A DNA stretch of 64,000 bases, taken from Caballeronia turbans. Lineage in GTDB: Bacteria; Pseudomonadota; Gammaproteobacteria; Burkholderiales; Burkholderiaceae. The stretch is from contig FCOD02000009.1 in NCBI GenBank assembly GCA_001544655.2, positions 1-64,000 on the forward strand, in the 5' to 3' direction. The notes below the pieces were generated by a model. That model had not been told where the DNA came from, made no database searches, and saw nothing but the letters and a program-made list of their open reading frames with translations. Every line of letters starts with the position of its first letter. Within the stretch, counting starts at the first letter, position 1. Below, piece by piece: positions 53,787 through 62,420 of this stretch. The position numbers and the translations under genes were made by a program.

Positions 53787-54902
53787 ATGAAACTCAATGA
53801 AGGTTTTCTGGACTCGATGAAGGCAGCGTTTGCGCACTTTCGCGAGAGCGATCCCGTCGCAGCGACGGAGGTGATTCAGCGCGCCTTGCGCGGCGCGCCG
53901 GCAAGCGCGGCGCCCGAAGCACCGGCTGCGTCCGCAGCACCGGCAGCACCCGCAGCGCGGGACGCGAAGGAAGAATCAAGGGCGTCGCACATCGCCGACA
54001 TCCTGCAAAAGTTCGGCCGTGCCAGGCCGCACACAAGCAAGCCCGAAGTCGAAGATCGCGGGCATTTCAGCACGCGCAGCTACTCCGGCGCCGCAGGCCA
54101 GCGCAATTACAAGCTCTACGTGCCGAGCGGTTATCGCAATGAGCCGCTGCCGCTCATCGTCATGCTGCACGGCTGCACACAGGATGCAGACGACTTCGCC
54201 GCCGGCACGCAGATGAACGCGCTGGCCGAGCGACACGATTGCATCGTCGTCTATCCGGTTCAACCGCAGGGCGCGAATCCGTCGAAATGCTGGAACTGGT
54301 TCAAGCCCGCCGATCAAAACCGCGAGAGCGGCGAGCCTTCGCTGATCGCTGGCATCACGCGCGAGGTGATGGCAAGCCACAACGTGGATTCGAAGCGCGT
54401 GTATATCGCCGGCTTGTCGGCAGGCGGGGCGATGGCGGCAATCATGGCGCAACGCTATCCCGATCTATACGCTGCGGCAGGCGTGCATTCGGGTCTTCCT
54501 GTCGCGAGCGCGCACGATTTGCCGTCCGCGCTCGCCGCGATGCGTGGCGGCAAAGGCCGCGCACAGTCGCGCGCGGCGGACGCGCCCAAGTGCCCGCTCA
54601 TCGTGTTTCACGGCGATGCGGATACGACCGTGCATCCGGCCAACGGTCGGGACCTCGTTCGCGGATTCAGCGTGAACGCCTCCGCGGCCAGCCAGCCGTC
54701 AGCCGGGGCGGCGAGCGCGCGCAAGCATACGGTCGCCCATCTGAAGTCGTCAGACGGCGTGCCTGCGGAGCTTTGGACCATCCATGGCGCACCGCACGCA
54801 TGGTCGGGCGGCAGCCCGCGCGGTTCTTATACCGATCCGTCCGGGCCGGACGCCAGCGCGGAAATGATGCGCTTCTTCCTTGCTCATCCGCGCGGTCATT
54901 GA
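53787..54902 (+). CDS. PHB depolymerase-family esterase 2
   Basis: This is a 371-residue alpha/beta hydrolase of the same family as 26584-27726. The leader starts MKLNEGFLDSMKAAFAHFRE, typical of intracellular-type PHB depolymerase family members in this group, followed by an Ala/Pro-rich linker. The catalytic core has LIVMLHGCTQDADDFAAGTQ, the elbow GLSAGG, the acid in VFHGDADTTVHP and the His in GAPHAWSGGSPRG. An ATG 12 codons earlier overlaps the regulator's stop; the MKLNEGF start is favoured by family resemblance. It is co-transcribed with the ribbon-helix-helix gene. Confidence 0.9.
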   Translation: MKLNEGFLDSMKAAFAHFRESDPVAATEVIQRALRGAPASAAPEAPAASAAPAAPAARDAKEESRASHIADILQKFGRARPHTSKPEVEDRGHFSTRSYSGAAGQRNYKLYVPSGYRNEPLPLIVMLHGCTQDADDFAAGTQMNALAERHDCIVVYPVQPQGANPSKCWNWFKPADQNRESGEPSLIAGITREVMASHNVDSKRVYIAGLSAGGAMAAIMAQRYPDLYAAAGVHSGLPVASAHDLPSALAAMRGGKGRAQSRAADAPKCPLIVFHGDADTTVHPANGRDLVRGFSVNASAASQPSAGAASARKHTVAHLKSSDGVPAELWTIHGAPHAWSGGSPRGSYTDPSGPDASAEMMRFFLAHPRGH

Positions 54903-55046
54903 GCGCACGGACCACTGACACCGCAGCCGGGATCGAATGTCGATACCCGGCGCGACGGTAGTGAATGTTGGCATTGGGTATCCGACGGCATGGCGATTGC
55001 GGTGAGACAGGGTGCACCGCACATCCGCCTATTCCAGGAGAATCCC

Positions 55047-55541
55047 ATGGCTGCCAAGACCTTGAATGATCTGTTCATCCACGCCCTTTCCGACGTGTAC
55101 AGCGCCGAAAAGCAATTGACCAAGGCGCTGCCTAAGCTGGCGCGCGCCGCAACCCATCCCGAACTTGCCGCCGCTTTCACGACGCATCTTGAAGAAACGC
55201 AAGGTCAGGTCGAGCGAATCGACCAGGTCGTCGAGGCTTGCGACATCAAACTCAAGCGCGTGAAGTGCGTCGCGATGGAAGGCCTCGTCGAAGAAGGACA
55301 AGAACAGATCGAAGAGATCGAAAAGGGGCCGATTCTCGATGCCGCGTTGATCGCAGCAGCGCAGAAAGTCGAGCACTACGAGATCGCGACGTACGGGACG
55401 CTCGCGACCCTCGCGAAGAAACTGGGCTACGAGCAGGGGATGAATCTGCTGCTGGAGACGCTCGAAGAAGAAAAGGCCACCGACACCAAGCTGACAATGC
55501 TGGCCAAACAAGAGCTTTCGGAAGCAGAGGTCGGGAAATAA
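55047..55541 (+). CDS. YciE/DUF892-type ferritin-like protein
   Basis: This is a 164-residue four-helix-bundle protein of the YciE/YciF family. The pattern TLNDLFIHALSDVYSAEKQL, FTTHLEETQGQVERIDQVVE and AAAQKVEHYEIATYGTLATL carries the Glu and His residues that could hold a di-iron site. Family members are stress-induced; the exact reaction is unknown. The ATG follows CCAGGAG. It lies in a cluster of stress genes (Mn-catalase, YsnF/AvaK proteins) and is transcribed alone. Confidence 0.92.
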   Translation: MAAKTLNDLFIHALSDVYSAEKQLTKALPKLARAATHPELAAAFTTHLEETQGQVERIDQVVEACDIKLKRVKCVAMEGLVEEGQEQIEEIEKGPILDAALIAAAQKVEHYEIATYGTLATLAKKLGYEQGMNLLLETLEEEKATDTKLTMLAKQELSEAEVGK

Positions 55542-55716
55542 CGATTACGAGAAGGCGGTCGGGCGCGGGGTTCGCTCGCGCCCGCTGCGCGGCCCCGTTT
55601 GAAGGCTTCCAAACCAGTCAGAACGTAGTGGAACGCTGCGGTTTGCTTCATTCGGCAGTCTCGTCCGATCGGGAATGCCAAGTGCGCGTGATGTTCCTGA
55701 CATCCTGGAGAAGACA

Positions 55717-56133
55717 ATGCGCACACACACAGGAGCCCGGCTACTCCTGGCCGACGACGATAGCGTGACGCTTCAGGCTTGCGCAGACGCACTGGTGCTC
55801 GAGGGATTCGAGGTTCGCACCGCGATCGATGGATATTCCGCACTGACAGTCATCCTGAGTTGGCAGCCCGATATCGCGTTGCTCGATATAGAAATGCCGG
55901 TCATGGACGGGTGCACGGTCGCACGGAACGTTCGGACCGTGGCTTCAAAAGCGCCCCCCTTGCTGATCGCGCTGACGGCTTTGAACTCTCTTCCGGATCG
56001 ATTGGCCTCTATTCAAGCGGGATTCAACTATCACTTCACCAAGCCTGTTCAGTTCGAAGCGCTTCTGCGAACGCTCGACTTTCATCTTGACAAGTCGATC
56101 AGGCACTTTCCGCCAGTCGATGGCAAGGCCTGA
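55717..56133 (+). CDS. Single-domain response regulator
   Basis: This is a 138-residue stand-alone receiver domain. The phosphorylated Asp is in IALLDIEMPVMDG (about 59), the acidic pair is in LLLADDDS, the switch Thr/Ser is in IALTALN, and the conserved Lys is in HFTKPVQ (about 115). There is no output domain, so it would act through a partner protein. No histidine kinase lies nearby. The ATG follows GGAGAAGACA. A bidirectional terminator separates it from the convergent Mn-catalase gene. Confidence 0.92.
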   Translation: MRTHTGARLLLADDDSVTLQACADALVLEGFEVRTAIDGYSALTVILSWQPDIALLDIEMPVMDGCTVARNVRTVASKAPPLLIALTALNSLPDRLASIQAGFNYHFTKPVQFEALLRTLDFHLDKSIRHFPPVDGKA

Positions 56134-56138
56134 CAGCC

Positions 56139-56178
56139 AATGCAAAAAAGCGGCCCATCCTCGGGCCGCTTTTGCATT
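56139..56178. terminator. Bidirectional terminator between receiver and Mn-catalase genes
   Basis: AGCGGCCC and GGGCCGCT form a GC-rich stem with a 6-base loop, flanked by A runs on one side and T runs on the other. It can stop transcription from both convergent genes. Confidence 0.85.
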
Positions 56179-56196
56179 GCTATTACACCAACCCGA

Positions 56197-57072
56197 TCAC
56201 GCAGCTTGGCCTGCTCCGAGTTCAGCACCCGTGACCGGGTCGCTGCTGGGATCGGACGCCGTGCGTGCAGCCATGGCTTGCAGCGTTTCGACATCCGCCG
56301 GCGTCACCGTGACCGTCGCCAATCCATCGCCGCCATCCACTGCGGGTTGGGGATCGCCGACAAACGTCCACTCCGGTCCGTCGTTCCACGGGCCACGCGT
56401 GACTGCCGCGTCGCCCTGCGACATCTTGTAGTAGACGCCCGCGAATTCCGGGAAGCCGGGAAGCTTGCCTTGCGGAAAGTTCGGCTGTATCGAATGAAGG
56501 GCTTTTTCGAATGATTTCTGATGCGCGATCTCTCGCGTCATCAAAAAGCCGAGCGTGTCGCGAATGCCCGAATCGTCCGTTACGTTGATGAGCCGCTCAT
56601 AAACGATCTTCGCGCGCGCTTCGGCCGCGATGTTGGAACGCAGGTCGGCAGTGGGTTCGCCGATCGTATCGACGTACGCGGCCGTCCACGGCGTGCCGGC
56701 CGAGTTGATCAAGGCAGGTCCGCCGCCATAAAGCAGGGATGTGGTGTGCGAATCGTTGCCGCCGCCTGTCATCGAGCGATAGAGTTCTGCCTCGCTCTCG
56801 ACCGCCTCGGCTAGCTGGCCTTTCGCACCCTTATTCAGCATCGCGATAATCGAACCGATGATTTCCAGATGGCTCAATTCTTCGGTCGCGATATCGAACA
56901 GCAGATCCTTGCGACCCGGATCGTCCTCGCCCACGGCCTGCGTGAAGTATCGGCATGCAGCGGCGAGTTCGCCTTGCGGTCCCCCGAACTGTTCGAGCAA
57001 CAGGTTGGCGAGACCGGGATTGGGCGCTGCGACGCGCACGGTGTATTGGAGGCGCTTGTTGTGAATGAACAC
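56197..57072 (-). CDS. Manganese catalase
   Basis: This non-haem catalase uses a di-manganese site to break down hydrogen peroxide. Of 291 residues, the start MFIHNKRLQYTVRV is diagnostic. Helix-bundle ligands appear in EQFGGPQGELAAACRYFTQA, IATEELSHLEIIG and the late TREIAHQKSFEKAL. I chose a GTG start because AAAGGA stands 8 bases before it and the family begins with MFIHNKR; an ATG 13 codons earlier is less likely. It belongs to the oxidative and general stress region here. Confidence 0.95.
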   Translation of the reverse strand: MFIHNKRLQYTVRVAAPNPGLANLLLEQFGGPQGELAAACRYFTQAVGEDDPGRKDLLFDIATEELSHLEIIGSIIAMLNKGAKGQLAEAVESEAELYRSMTGGGNDSHTTSLLYGGGPALINSAGTPWTAAYVDTIGEPTADLRSNIAAEARAKIVYERLINVTDDSGIRDTLGFLMTREIAHQKSFEKALHSIQPNFPQGKLPGFPEFAGVYYKMSQGDAAVTRGPWNDGPEWTFVGDPQPAVDGGDGLATVTVTPADVETLQAMAARTASDPSSDPVTGAELGAGQAA

Positions 57073-57314
57073 GACGTTTTTCCTTTGAAGAAGAGTCTTC
57101 GCCATGTGCACGAGACGTCCCGTATTTATCGGACGCTCTCGCCAATGACGATATTTCGCCGAGCAGTCCCGCGCCAGAATTGACGCGGCACGCCTTCTGA
57201 TGAAGGCGCTCAGTTCTCAAAGCGAAAATCGCTTTGGCGTGGTTAGTTTCAGTTATCGGGTGTCGATAAGACGGGTGCCTGCATCTCGCGTTGAGAGGCG
57301 GCACCGCAAGTGGG

Positions 57315-57491
57315 CTAACGCTTTGCTTTGCGCTTTTTTGCTTTGGCAGGTGTGAGCGCCGCGGTCCAGAAATCGACCACGCCGCGTTTCGCTGCGGCAT
57401 TCGCACGACCGCGCGCCGAGCCGATCACCGTGTTCGCACCGCTCAGCCACATGCTCATGAACGGATTCTTTTTCGTCCAGGGATTTTTCAT
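57315..57491 (-). CDS. Small basic protein, 58 aa
   Basis: This is an unrecognised small gene. The product begins MKNPWTKKNPFMSMWLSGAN, has an Ala/Arg-rich helix (SARGRANAAAKRG) and ends in a strongly basic tail (TPAKAKKRKAKR) like that of histone-like or granule-binding proteins. The ATG has GAGGGACA at good spacing, which supports a real gene. The basic tail suggests nucleic acid binding. It lies between Mn-catalase and a YsnF-type protein gene, all on the same strand. Confidence 0.7.
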   Translation of the reverse strand: MKNPWTKKNPFMSMWLSGANTVIGSARGRANAAAKRGVVDFWTAALTPAKAKKRKAKR

Positions 57492-57559
57492 GGAATGTCC
57501 CTCACAAGAGCCAGGGCGAGCGCCATTCAGAGACGCCCGGCAATCGCCCCGGTTTTCAT

Positions 57560-58462
57560 TTACACGGATTTCGTCGGCGTCTTTACGATCGCATCGTCCG
57601 CGCTTTGCGTGCCGGGCGGACGTTCTTGCTCCGCCGTCTTGAGACCGGCCGTGCCGGCGCCGACATGCTCGACTTCGACGTCCGTGCCGCGCAAGGTTTC
57701 GTTGATGGTTTCCGTGCGTTCGGTTGCCTCGCGGCCTACGACGACCTCTTCGATGACGTGTGCCGTCTTGGCCACCACTGCATGTTCAGCCGTCTCGCGA
57801 ATTTCCACCGAACCTTCCTTCAGATCGGCGGCCGTGGCCACGCGATCCACCGGCCGGCGCTCGATCGTCGCGTGGGCTTCGCGCAGATTCACGGTCTCGG
57901 AAACAGGCGTTTCCGTGGCACGGGAGTAGACGCGCACGCCACCGGTCTCCACTTCGCGCTTGCCCACGTCGAGCGATTCACGCGTCACCGCGAACGCTTT
58001 GCGATCCGCGGCAACTTCATCCGGCGTGTAAGCCTTGGCGGTGGAGTCGAAGCCTGCATAGCCATTGCTCTTCCATTGCGCTACGCGTTCATCGATATCT
58101 ACGGCGCCTGCTTCATGCAGAGTCGAGCGCACCAGTCCGACGTGCGCTTCATCGACCACCGTGACGGTGAGCAATGCGCCGCCGCGTCGGACGGCTTCCT
58201 GATAGTCGCCCACCTCGTCCGGCCGATCGTCTGCGCCGAACATATTGCTGAAGAAATGTTCGATCTTGCCGAATACGCCGACTTCGTCCGTCGTCGCGGT
58301 CGACGAGCGCGTATCGACCACCGTGCGCTCGCCGGGCACGTTTGCTTGACCGGTGGCGTGCACCTCCATGTCGGCGCGGTCGAGACCGCCTTGGACTAGG
58401 CGCGAGACAGCGGTCTCAGCATCCTGAAACGAGTCGAATACACCTACGATTGCCTGAGTCAT
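57560..58462 (-). CDS. YsnF/AvaK-domain (DUF2382) stress protein, 300 aa
   Basis: The N-terminal 110 residues (IVGVFDSFQDAETAVSRLVQ, GGALLTVTV) resemble the general stress protein 17M-like fold. The C-terminal part (about 160-270) is the YsnF/AvaK domain, with ESLDVGKREVETGGVRVYSR and IEEVVVGREATERTETINET. These proteins are linked to stress and DNA or cell protection, but the biochemical role is unknown. The ATG follows CGGAGCTACAC. It lies next to a second YsnF/AvaK protein gene on the same strand. Confidence 0.9.
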   Translation of the reverse strand: MTQAIVGVFDSFQDAETAVSRLVQGGLDRADMEVHATGQANVPGERTVVDTRSSTATTDEVGVFGKIEHFFSNMFGADDRPDEVGDYQEAVRRGGALLTVTVVDEAHVGLVRSTLHEAGAVDIDERVAQWKSNGYAGFDSTAKAYTPDEVAADRKAFAVTRESLDVGKREVETGGVRVYSRATETPVSETVNLREAHATIERRPVDRVATAADLKEGSVEIRETAEHAVVAKTAHVIEEVVVGREATERTETINETLRGTDVEVEHVGAGTAGLKTAEQERPPGTQSADDAIVKTPTKSV

Positions 58463-58514
58463 GTGTAGCTCCGAATATATGTTGTCAGCCTGACGGCCGG
58501 CCAGAAATTGAAAT

Positions 58515-58991
58515 CTATACAGCGGGATTTGAAGCGGACTCGCCCACGCCTGAGGACGGTATCGCGGGGTCCGCGATCCAGTCTCCAGCTGATCCGACTC
58601 GTCTTTCTACGACGACTTCCTGACGCTGCACCTCGGCGACGTGGACGTCGGACGTGGTGGAGACGACCGTCGTAATACGCAGCTCTTCTCTGAGCATCAG
58701 CCGGAGTTCGGTCACCGGCACATACTCGAAGACGGGCACGATCAAGGTGTCGCCCTCTTTGCGCGGAGCGAACTCGGCATCGACGAATTTATTGACTGCA
58801 ACACGTTCCATCTGCACGGCGGTGCTGTGCAGCAGAACGGGAAGCTCACGCAGTTCGGTATGGGTGATGGTGCGAACGCGAACCGCGCCGGTTTCCTGTT
58901 CGTGGGCCGAAAGGGCTAGCCGTTCCTCGCTAGCAGTCAGCGTAGCCGAGTCGCTAGCGAGTTCCCGCATAGGTTCAGCGTCACTGCTCAT
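58515..58991 (-). CDS. YsnF/AvaK-domain (DUF2382) protein, 158 aa
   Basis: A shorter sister of the gene downstream. The YsnF/AvaK domain spans about 20-130, with ERLALSAHEQETGAVRVRTI, VQMERVAVNKFVDAEFAPR and LREELRITTVVSTTSDVHVA. It lacks the N-terminal stress-fold part of the 300-residue protein. The ATG follows CGGAGCACGGAC. It is followed 52 bp later by the longer sister, so both are probably expressed together. Confidence 0.88.
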   Translation of the reverse strand: MSSDAEPMRELASDSATLTASEERLALSAHEQETGAVRVRTITHTELRELPVLLHSTAVQMERVAVNKFVDAEFAPRKEGDTLIVPVFEYVPVTELRLMLREELRITTVVSTTSDVHVAEVQRQEVVVERRVGSAGDWIADPAIPSSGVGESASNPAV

Positions 58992-59021
58992 GTCCGTGCT
59001 CCGGTTCGCGAGGCGCGTCGC

Positions 59022-59750
59022 TCAGTGCGCAGGACGGCTGCGCGGTGCGGTGCGGTCAGTCGAGCGGACGTTATCGTCCTCGTAGGCAGCACCGCCGGCG
59101 TCCTCGAACCGCGGCTGATGACGAAAGCCCGCGCCACCCGAAACAAGGGCGATGATCGCGCCGACCACGAGTGCCGCGAAAGAGAACCATGAGGCACGGG
59201 CAACGCCGCGCGCTGCCGTGTCGGCCGCCTGGCGCGTATCGGCTTCAGCCTGAGGACTGGAGGCCATGGCGGTCGCCGAGGCCACCGCGCCCTGAACCTG
59301 AGCCTTGAGCGAACCCATCATCGTTCCACTGGCGGCGGACGGATTCGCGGCGGCGGTCACCGTCGCGCCTGTCGATGCAATATTGCCCGCGGTGTTGACG
59401 GCGCTGCCGACCAGCGACGTTGCACCGTAAGCCATCACGATGATCATCACCGCCCAGGCGAGGAGGCCGTGAAGCCAGCCCAACACCGGCGCGCAACGGC
59501 CGGCGAAGTACGAACCGATGAATACAGCGATGACCGTCATCGCGATCATGTAAGCGCCCGAACCGAACGCGAAACCGCGCGTGGGGTCGGGCTGAGTGAG
59601 CGGCGACAGGACCGACGCTCCGATAGCCGTTCCGAGCACCGTGAGAATGAGGTAAGCGATCAGGGACAGGATGACCCCGGCGATGACGGCACCCCAGGAG
59701 ATGCGGGGAAGACCGTCTTGTGTAGTGAGCAGGCGCATGTTCGAATCCAT
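59022..59750 (-). CDS. Membrane protein of the stress cluster, 242 aa
   Basis: An unrecognised inner-membrane protein with four strong membrane segments: about 18-40 (WGAVIAGVILSLIAYLILTV), 60-80, 88-108 (GLLAWAVMIIVMAYGATSLV) and near 195-215 (WFSFAALVVGAIIALVSGG). Between the third and fourth lies a long Ala-rich, helical loop (about 115-185). The ATG has no clear ribosome-binding site; a second ATG four codons later is about as likely. It is the first gene of a same-strand run with the two YsnF/AvaK proteins and may be part of that unit. Confidence 0.78.
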   Translation of the reverse strand: MDSNMRLLTTQDGLPRISWGAVIAGVILSLIAYLILTVLGTAIGASVLSPLTQPDPTRGFAFGSGAYMIAMTVIAVFIGSYFAGRCAPVLGWLHGLLAWAVMIIVMAYGATSLVGSAVNTAGNIASTGATVTAAANPSAASGTMMGSLKAQVQGAVASATAMASSPQAEADTRQAADTAARGVARASWFSFAALVVGAIIALVSGGAGFRHQPRFEDAGGAAYEDDNVRSTDRTAPRSRPAH

Positions 59751-60117
59751 ATCGTTAGGAAGCCGAAAAACATTGAGTTTTCGGAGGTGGTGCTGAGGTT
59801 GGTAGCGCAACGGCTATGCCCAGGGGGCGAAGCGAATGGAGCGAGGCCTTATGCGCACGTTCCGTTGCCCGGATGAGCGCAATTAAGCGATATCCACTCA
59901 ATCTATGAGTGCCGATGGGTCTAATTACCCGTGGACGCTACGGCGACGGATGCGCTCGAAAGAGTTCGAGCTGAGGGAAGTTTCAAGGAGCGGGACTGGC
60001 TGCCACGCGAAGTTCGCTGGGCGTGGTCGACCGGCCTTCGGCATACAAAACCCGCTCGAAAGCGGGTCCTTGTTTGTTGCTGCAATGGGTCGTGCTGAAA
60101 CGAGCAGACCCAGCTAT
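59751..60117. other. Intergenic stretch with the second phasin terminator
   Basis: No supported gene. The right part holds the terminator of the phasin gene (60047-60067 on the - strand). The left part is upstream of the membrane protein gene and should hold the promoter of the stress run. Confidence 0.4.
60047..60067 (-). terminator. Terminator of the second phasin gene
   Basis: ACCCGC-N7-GCGGGT followed on the - strand by a T run just past the phasin stop. It closely resembles the terminator of the first phasin gene. Confidence 0.75.
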
Positions 60118-60684
60118 TCAATGCTTTTGATTCGGCTTGTTCACCGACTGCATGGCGGTATCGGCGCCGGTCTTCACGGCATTGCCCGCGGCCGAGACAT
60201 TCGACTGGGTTTCCTTCGCGAGTGAATCCGCCGCGTTCGCTGTGGCGTCGAACGATGCCGAGGTCGCCTGCTTCAGGTTTGTCTCCACAGCCGCAGCAGC
60301 CTTTTCGGACGCCGCGGATGCGTTTTCCACCGCGGTCTTTAAGACCTCGTTGACTTGACCGCCATACGAAGCGAACTGGCTTTGCGCCTCGCGCACCACA
60401 TCCTCACCGGTCGCCGAGACAATTGCATAAAAATGGCGACTATACGATGCCGATTTTTCCTGAAACTGCTTGAGCAAATTCGATTGCCATTCGCTCACGT
60501 CGTTCCCGTTCTCAGGCGTTAAATTAGCTGCACCCTCGTTTTCGGAAATGAGCGTTCTGACCGTTTGCACATTCAATTGCGTCAGCTTTTGAAAACCGTC
60601 CATATATTTATCGGTCAGGCTCATCCAGGCCTGGAATTTGGCTTTTTGAAACGCTGCTACTTGTTGCGGAGAGATCATGAACAT
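60118..60684 (-). CDS. Phasin family protein 2
   Basis: This second phasin has 188 residues and would bind PHB granules in the cytoplasm. It is mostly amphipathic helix with the family start (SPQQVAAFQKAKFQAWMSLT, then MDGFQKLTQLNVQTVRTLIS) and an Ala-rich C-terminal half. It differs from the first phasin in its Asn/Ala-rich tail. Its promoter region has TGC-N3-GCA (60746-60754). It lies next to the third PHB depolymerase gene. Two possible ATGs two codons apart give nearly the same protein. Confidence 0.92.
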   Translation of the reverse strand: MFMISPQQVAAFQKAKFQAWMSLTDKYMDGFQKLTQLNVQTVRTLISENEGAANLTPENGNDVSEWQSNLLKQFQEKSASYSRHFYAIVSATGEDVVREAQSQFASYGGQVNEVLKTAVENASAASEKAAAAVETNLKQATSASFDATANAADSLAKETQSNVSAAGNAVKTGADTAMQSVNKPNQKH

Positions 60685-60745
60685 GGAATATCCCGTGGAA
60701 ATTTAGAAAGGGTTTGAATCCGAGGCAACGCGGCAAATCTGTTGT

Positions 60746-60754
60746 TGCACCGCA
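60746..60754. promoter_or_regulatory. TGC-N3-GCA motif upstream of the second phasin
   Basis: TGC-ACC-GCA about 60 bp upstream of the phasin start, the same arrangement as in front of the first phasin gene (25940-25948). A TGCTACAGCA palindrome follows at about 60767-60776. These are candidate PhaR-type sites. Confidence 0.35.
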
Positions 60755-60897
60755 CAGTGAAATTCATGCTACAGCATTAAATTCGGGCGTCAAGCCTTAT
60801 TTCAGTTAACCCGGAATCAAATTCCCCACTCGTATTTTTTACGCCGCCCCATTTCGATAATTCACTGAATGACTTGGAACAGGTATAAACGACCCAT

Positions 60898-61773
60898 TTA
60901 ATCTTCCAGCACGCCGCCTGATTGAGCCGCATATCGTGCGTCGGCGACGGTGTCGAAGAACCGCATCATCTCGCGCGCAGCGTGCGGTCCCCGGGCGTCG
61001 GTATGCGTGGCGTTCGAATCGCCGCCCGACCAGGCGTGCCCAAGCCCGTGAATCAGCCACTGTTCGCCGAAAACCTCGCCGCCGCCATGACAAAACGTAT
61101 TGCGGGTATAGGGATAGCCTTGCTCCACTTGTCCAAGCTCGGTCGTAACCGATGCGCGCGCGTCCTCGGTCCCGGCCATCAGGTTCCGATGCATCTGCAT
61201 GAGGACCTCGGCGTTTTGCGGATGCACCGTAGTGTCCTGATCGCCATGAAAGACGATAAGGGGCACCGCGCGGCGCACGCCTATCGCATCTCGCGCGGCG
61301 CTCAACAGGGGCGCGCAGGGTCCCATCCTCATTGCGGACATCGCCGAAAAGGCTTCGTCGGCGACGCCGAACGCCAGGCCGGAATGAATTCCAGCCGCCG
61401 CGTAAAGGTCGGGGTGGGTGACCGCAAGATTGACCGCCATCGCGGCACCCGCCGACATTCCGGCGATGAAAACCCGCGTCGGGTCGATCTCGTAAGATGC
61501 CATCACCTCGCGCGTGATGCCTGCGATGATGGAGGCTTCGCCGGAATCGCGGAGCTGATCCGCCGGCCGAAACCAGTTCCAGCATCGGAACATATTGGCA
61601 CTGGTTCCCTGCTCGGGATACACGACGATATGACCGCCGCTTTCAGCGGCCAGATTCATTTCGGTGCCGAGCGCAAAGTCGTCGGCGTCCTGGCCTGCGC
61701 CGTGAAGCATGACGATCAACGATGTAGCTGCGCCGTCATAGCTCGATGGCACGTAGACCTTGAATTCATGCAC
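60898..61773 (-). CDS. PHB depolymerase-family esterase 3 (N-terminus unclear)
   Basis: This is the third paralogue of the family, 291 residues from a GTG start. The core has HEFKVYVPSSYDG, VMLHGAGQDADDFALGTEM, the elbow GMSAG (Ser about 107), the acid in VFHGDQDTTVHP and the His in GLGHAWSGGDSNA. The frame stays open upstream to about 62011 and encodes a family-like PQWLSGRFSHPTG directly before the GTG, but no ATG, GTG or TTG is found in that extension. So the gene either starts at this late GTG or has lost its original start. It is transcribed toward the second phasin gene. Confidence 0.82.
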   Translation of the reverse strand: MHEFKVYVPSSYDGAATSLIVMLHGAGQDADDFALGTEMNLAAESGGHIVVYPEQGTSANMFRCWNWFRPADQLRDSGEASIIAGITREVMASYEIDPTRVFIAGMSAGAAMAVNLAVTHPDLYAAAGIHSGLAFGVADEAFSAMSAMRMGPCAPLLSAARDAIGVRRAVPLIVFHGDQDTTVHPQNAEVLMQMHRNLMAGTEDARASVTTELGQVEQGYPYTRNTFCHGGGEVFGEQWLIHGLGHAWSGGDSNATHTDARGPHAAREMMRFFDTVADARYAAQSGGVLED

Positions 61774-62420
61774 GCCCGTGGGGTGGGAAAATCGGCCGGA
61801 GAGCCATTGCGGGCCCGGTTGCAGCGCGCGTTCGGTTTTATTGCCTGATTTCGGTGAGTGCGAATCGAGATTCGATGCTTCGGTGAAATCGTCATTAGGA
61901 ACGGCCGAAACGAATAACCCTACTCTGGGGGTAACTGGCTGTCGAAGGGCGGATGGCTCAAATTGCTTCTTGCGGCTGCTACGTTGAAATTTTTCATTGG
62001 ACGCTTCTATTTAGAAATGACACAAGCAAGTGTCAAGCGTGGATCGGATACAGGCGTGTCACCGGGCGGCCAGCGAAACTCGAAATGGCCTATTTCCCGA
62101 CGGGGGCAAACGCTGCAAATCAAGGTAGTCAGGGAAAAACAGATGCGGTTAGTGCGGCTGATCAAGATTTGTAATTGTGCGCTTCGATATCATCGTACTC
62201 GCGTTTACCCTTAACACGAAGGCGAAGATAAATACTTACGCGTGTCGGTACCACAAGATGTCGACATACCGGGTGGAAGCAGGCATACGGTCATCGTTTC
62301 CGGCAGCCGCGCCGAGTGCACGCGCATAGCGCAGAATAAGACTCTGGGCACTTATAGAACGGAACGTGCCTGAAGGAAAGCAAATCCATGGTCCAGAGAC
62401 TACCCACTACAGAGAAAGCG
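61774..62420. other. Mostly non-coding stretch upstream of PHB depolymerase 3
   Basis: The left part (to about 62011) contains the open, start-less extension of the PHB depolymerase frame on the - strand. A GACAC-N6-GTGTC inverted repeat lies at 62019-62034. The rest is unusually AT-rich for the window and has no supported gene; it should hold the promoter of the gene at 62421. Confidence 0.4.

Noticed and set aside
62017-62214. Possible small + strand gene
   Set aside because: No ribosome-binding site and a composition unlike the neighbouring genes.
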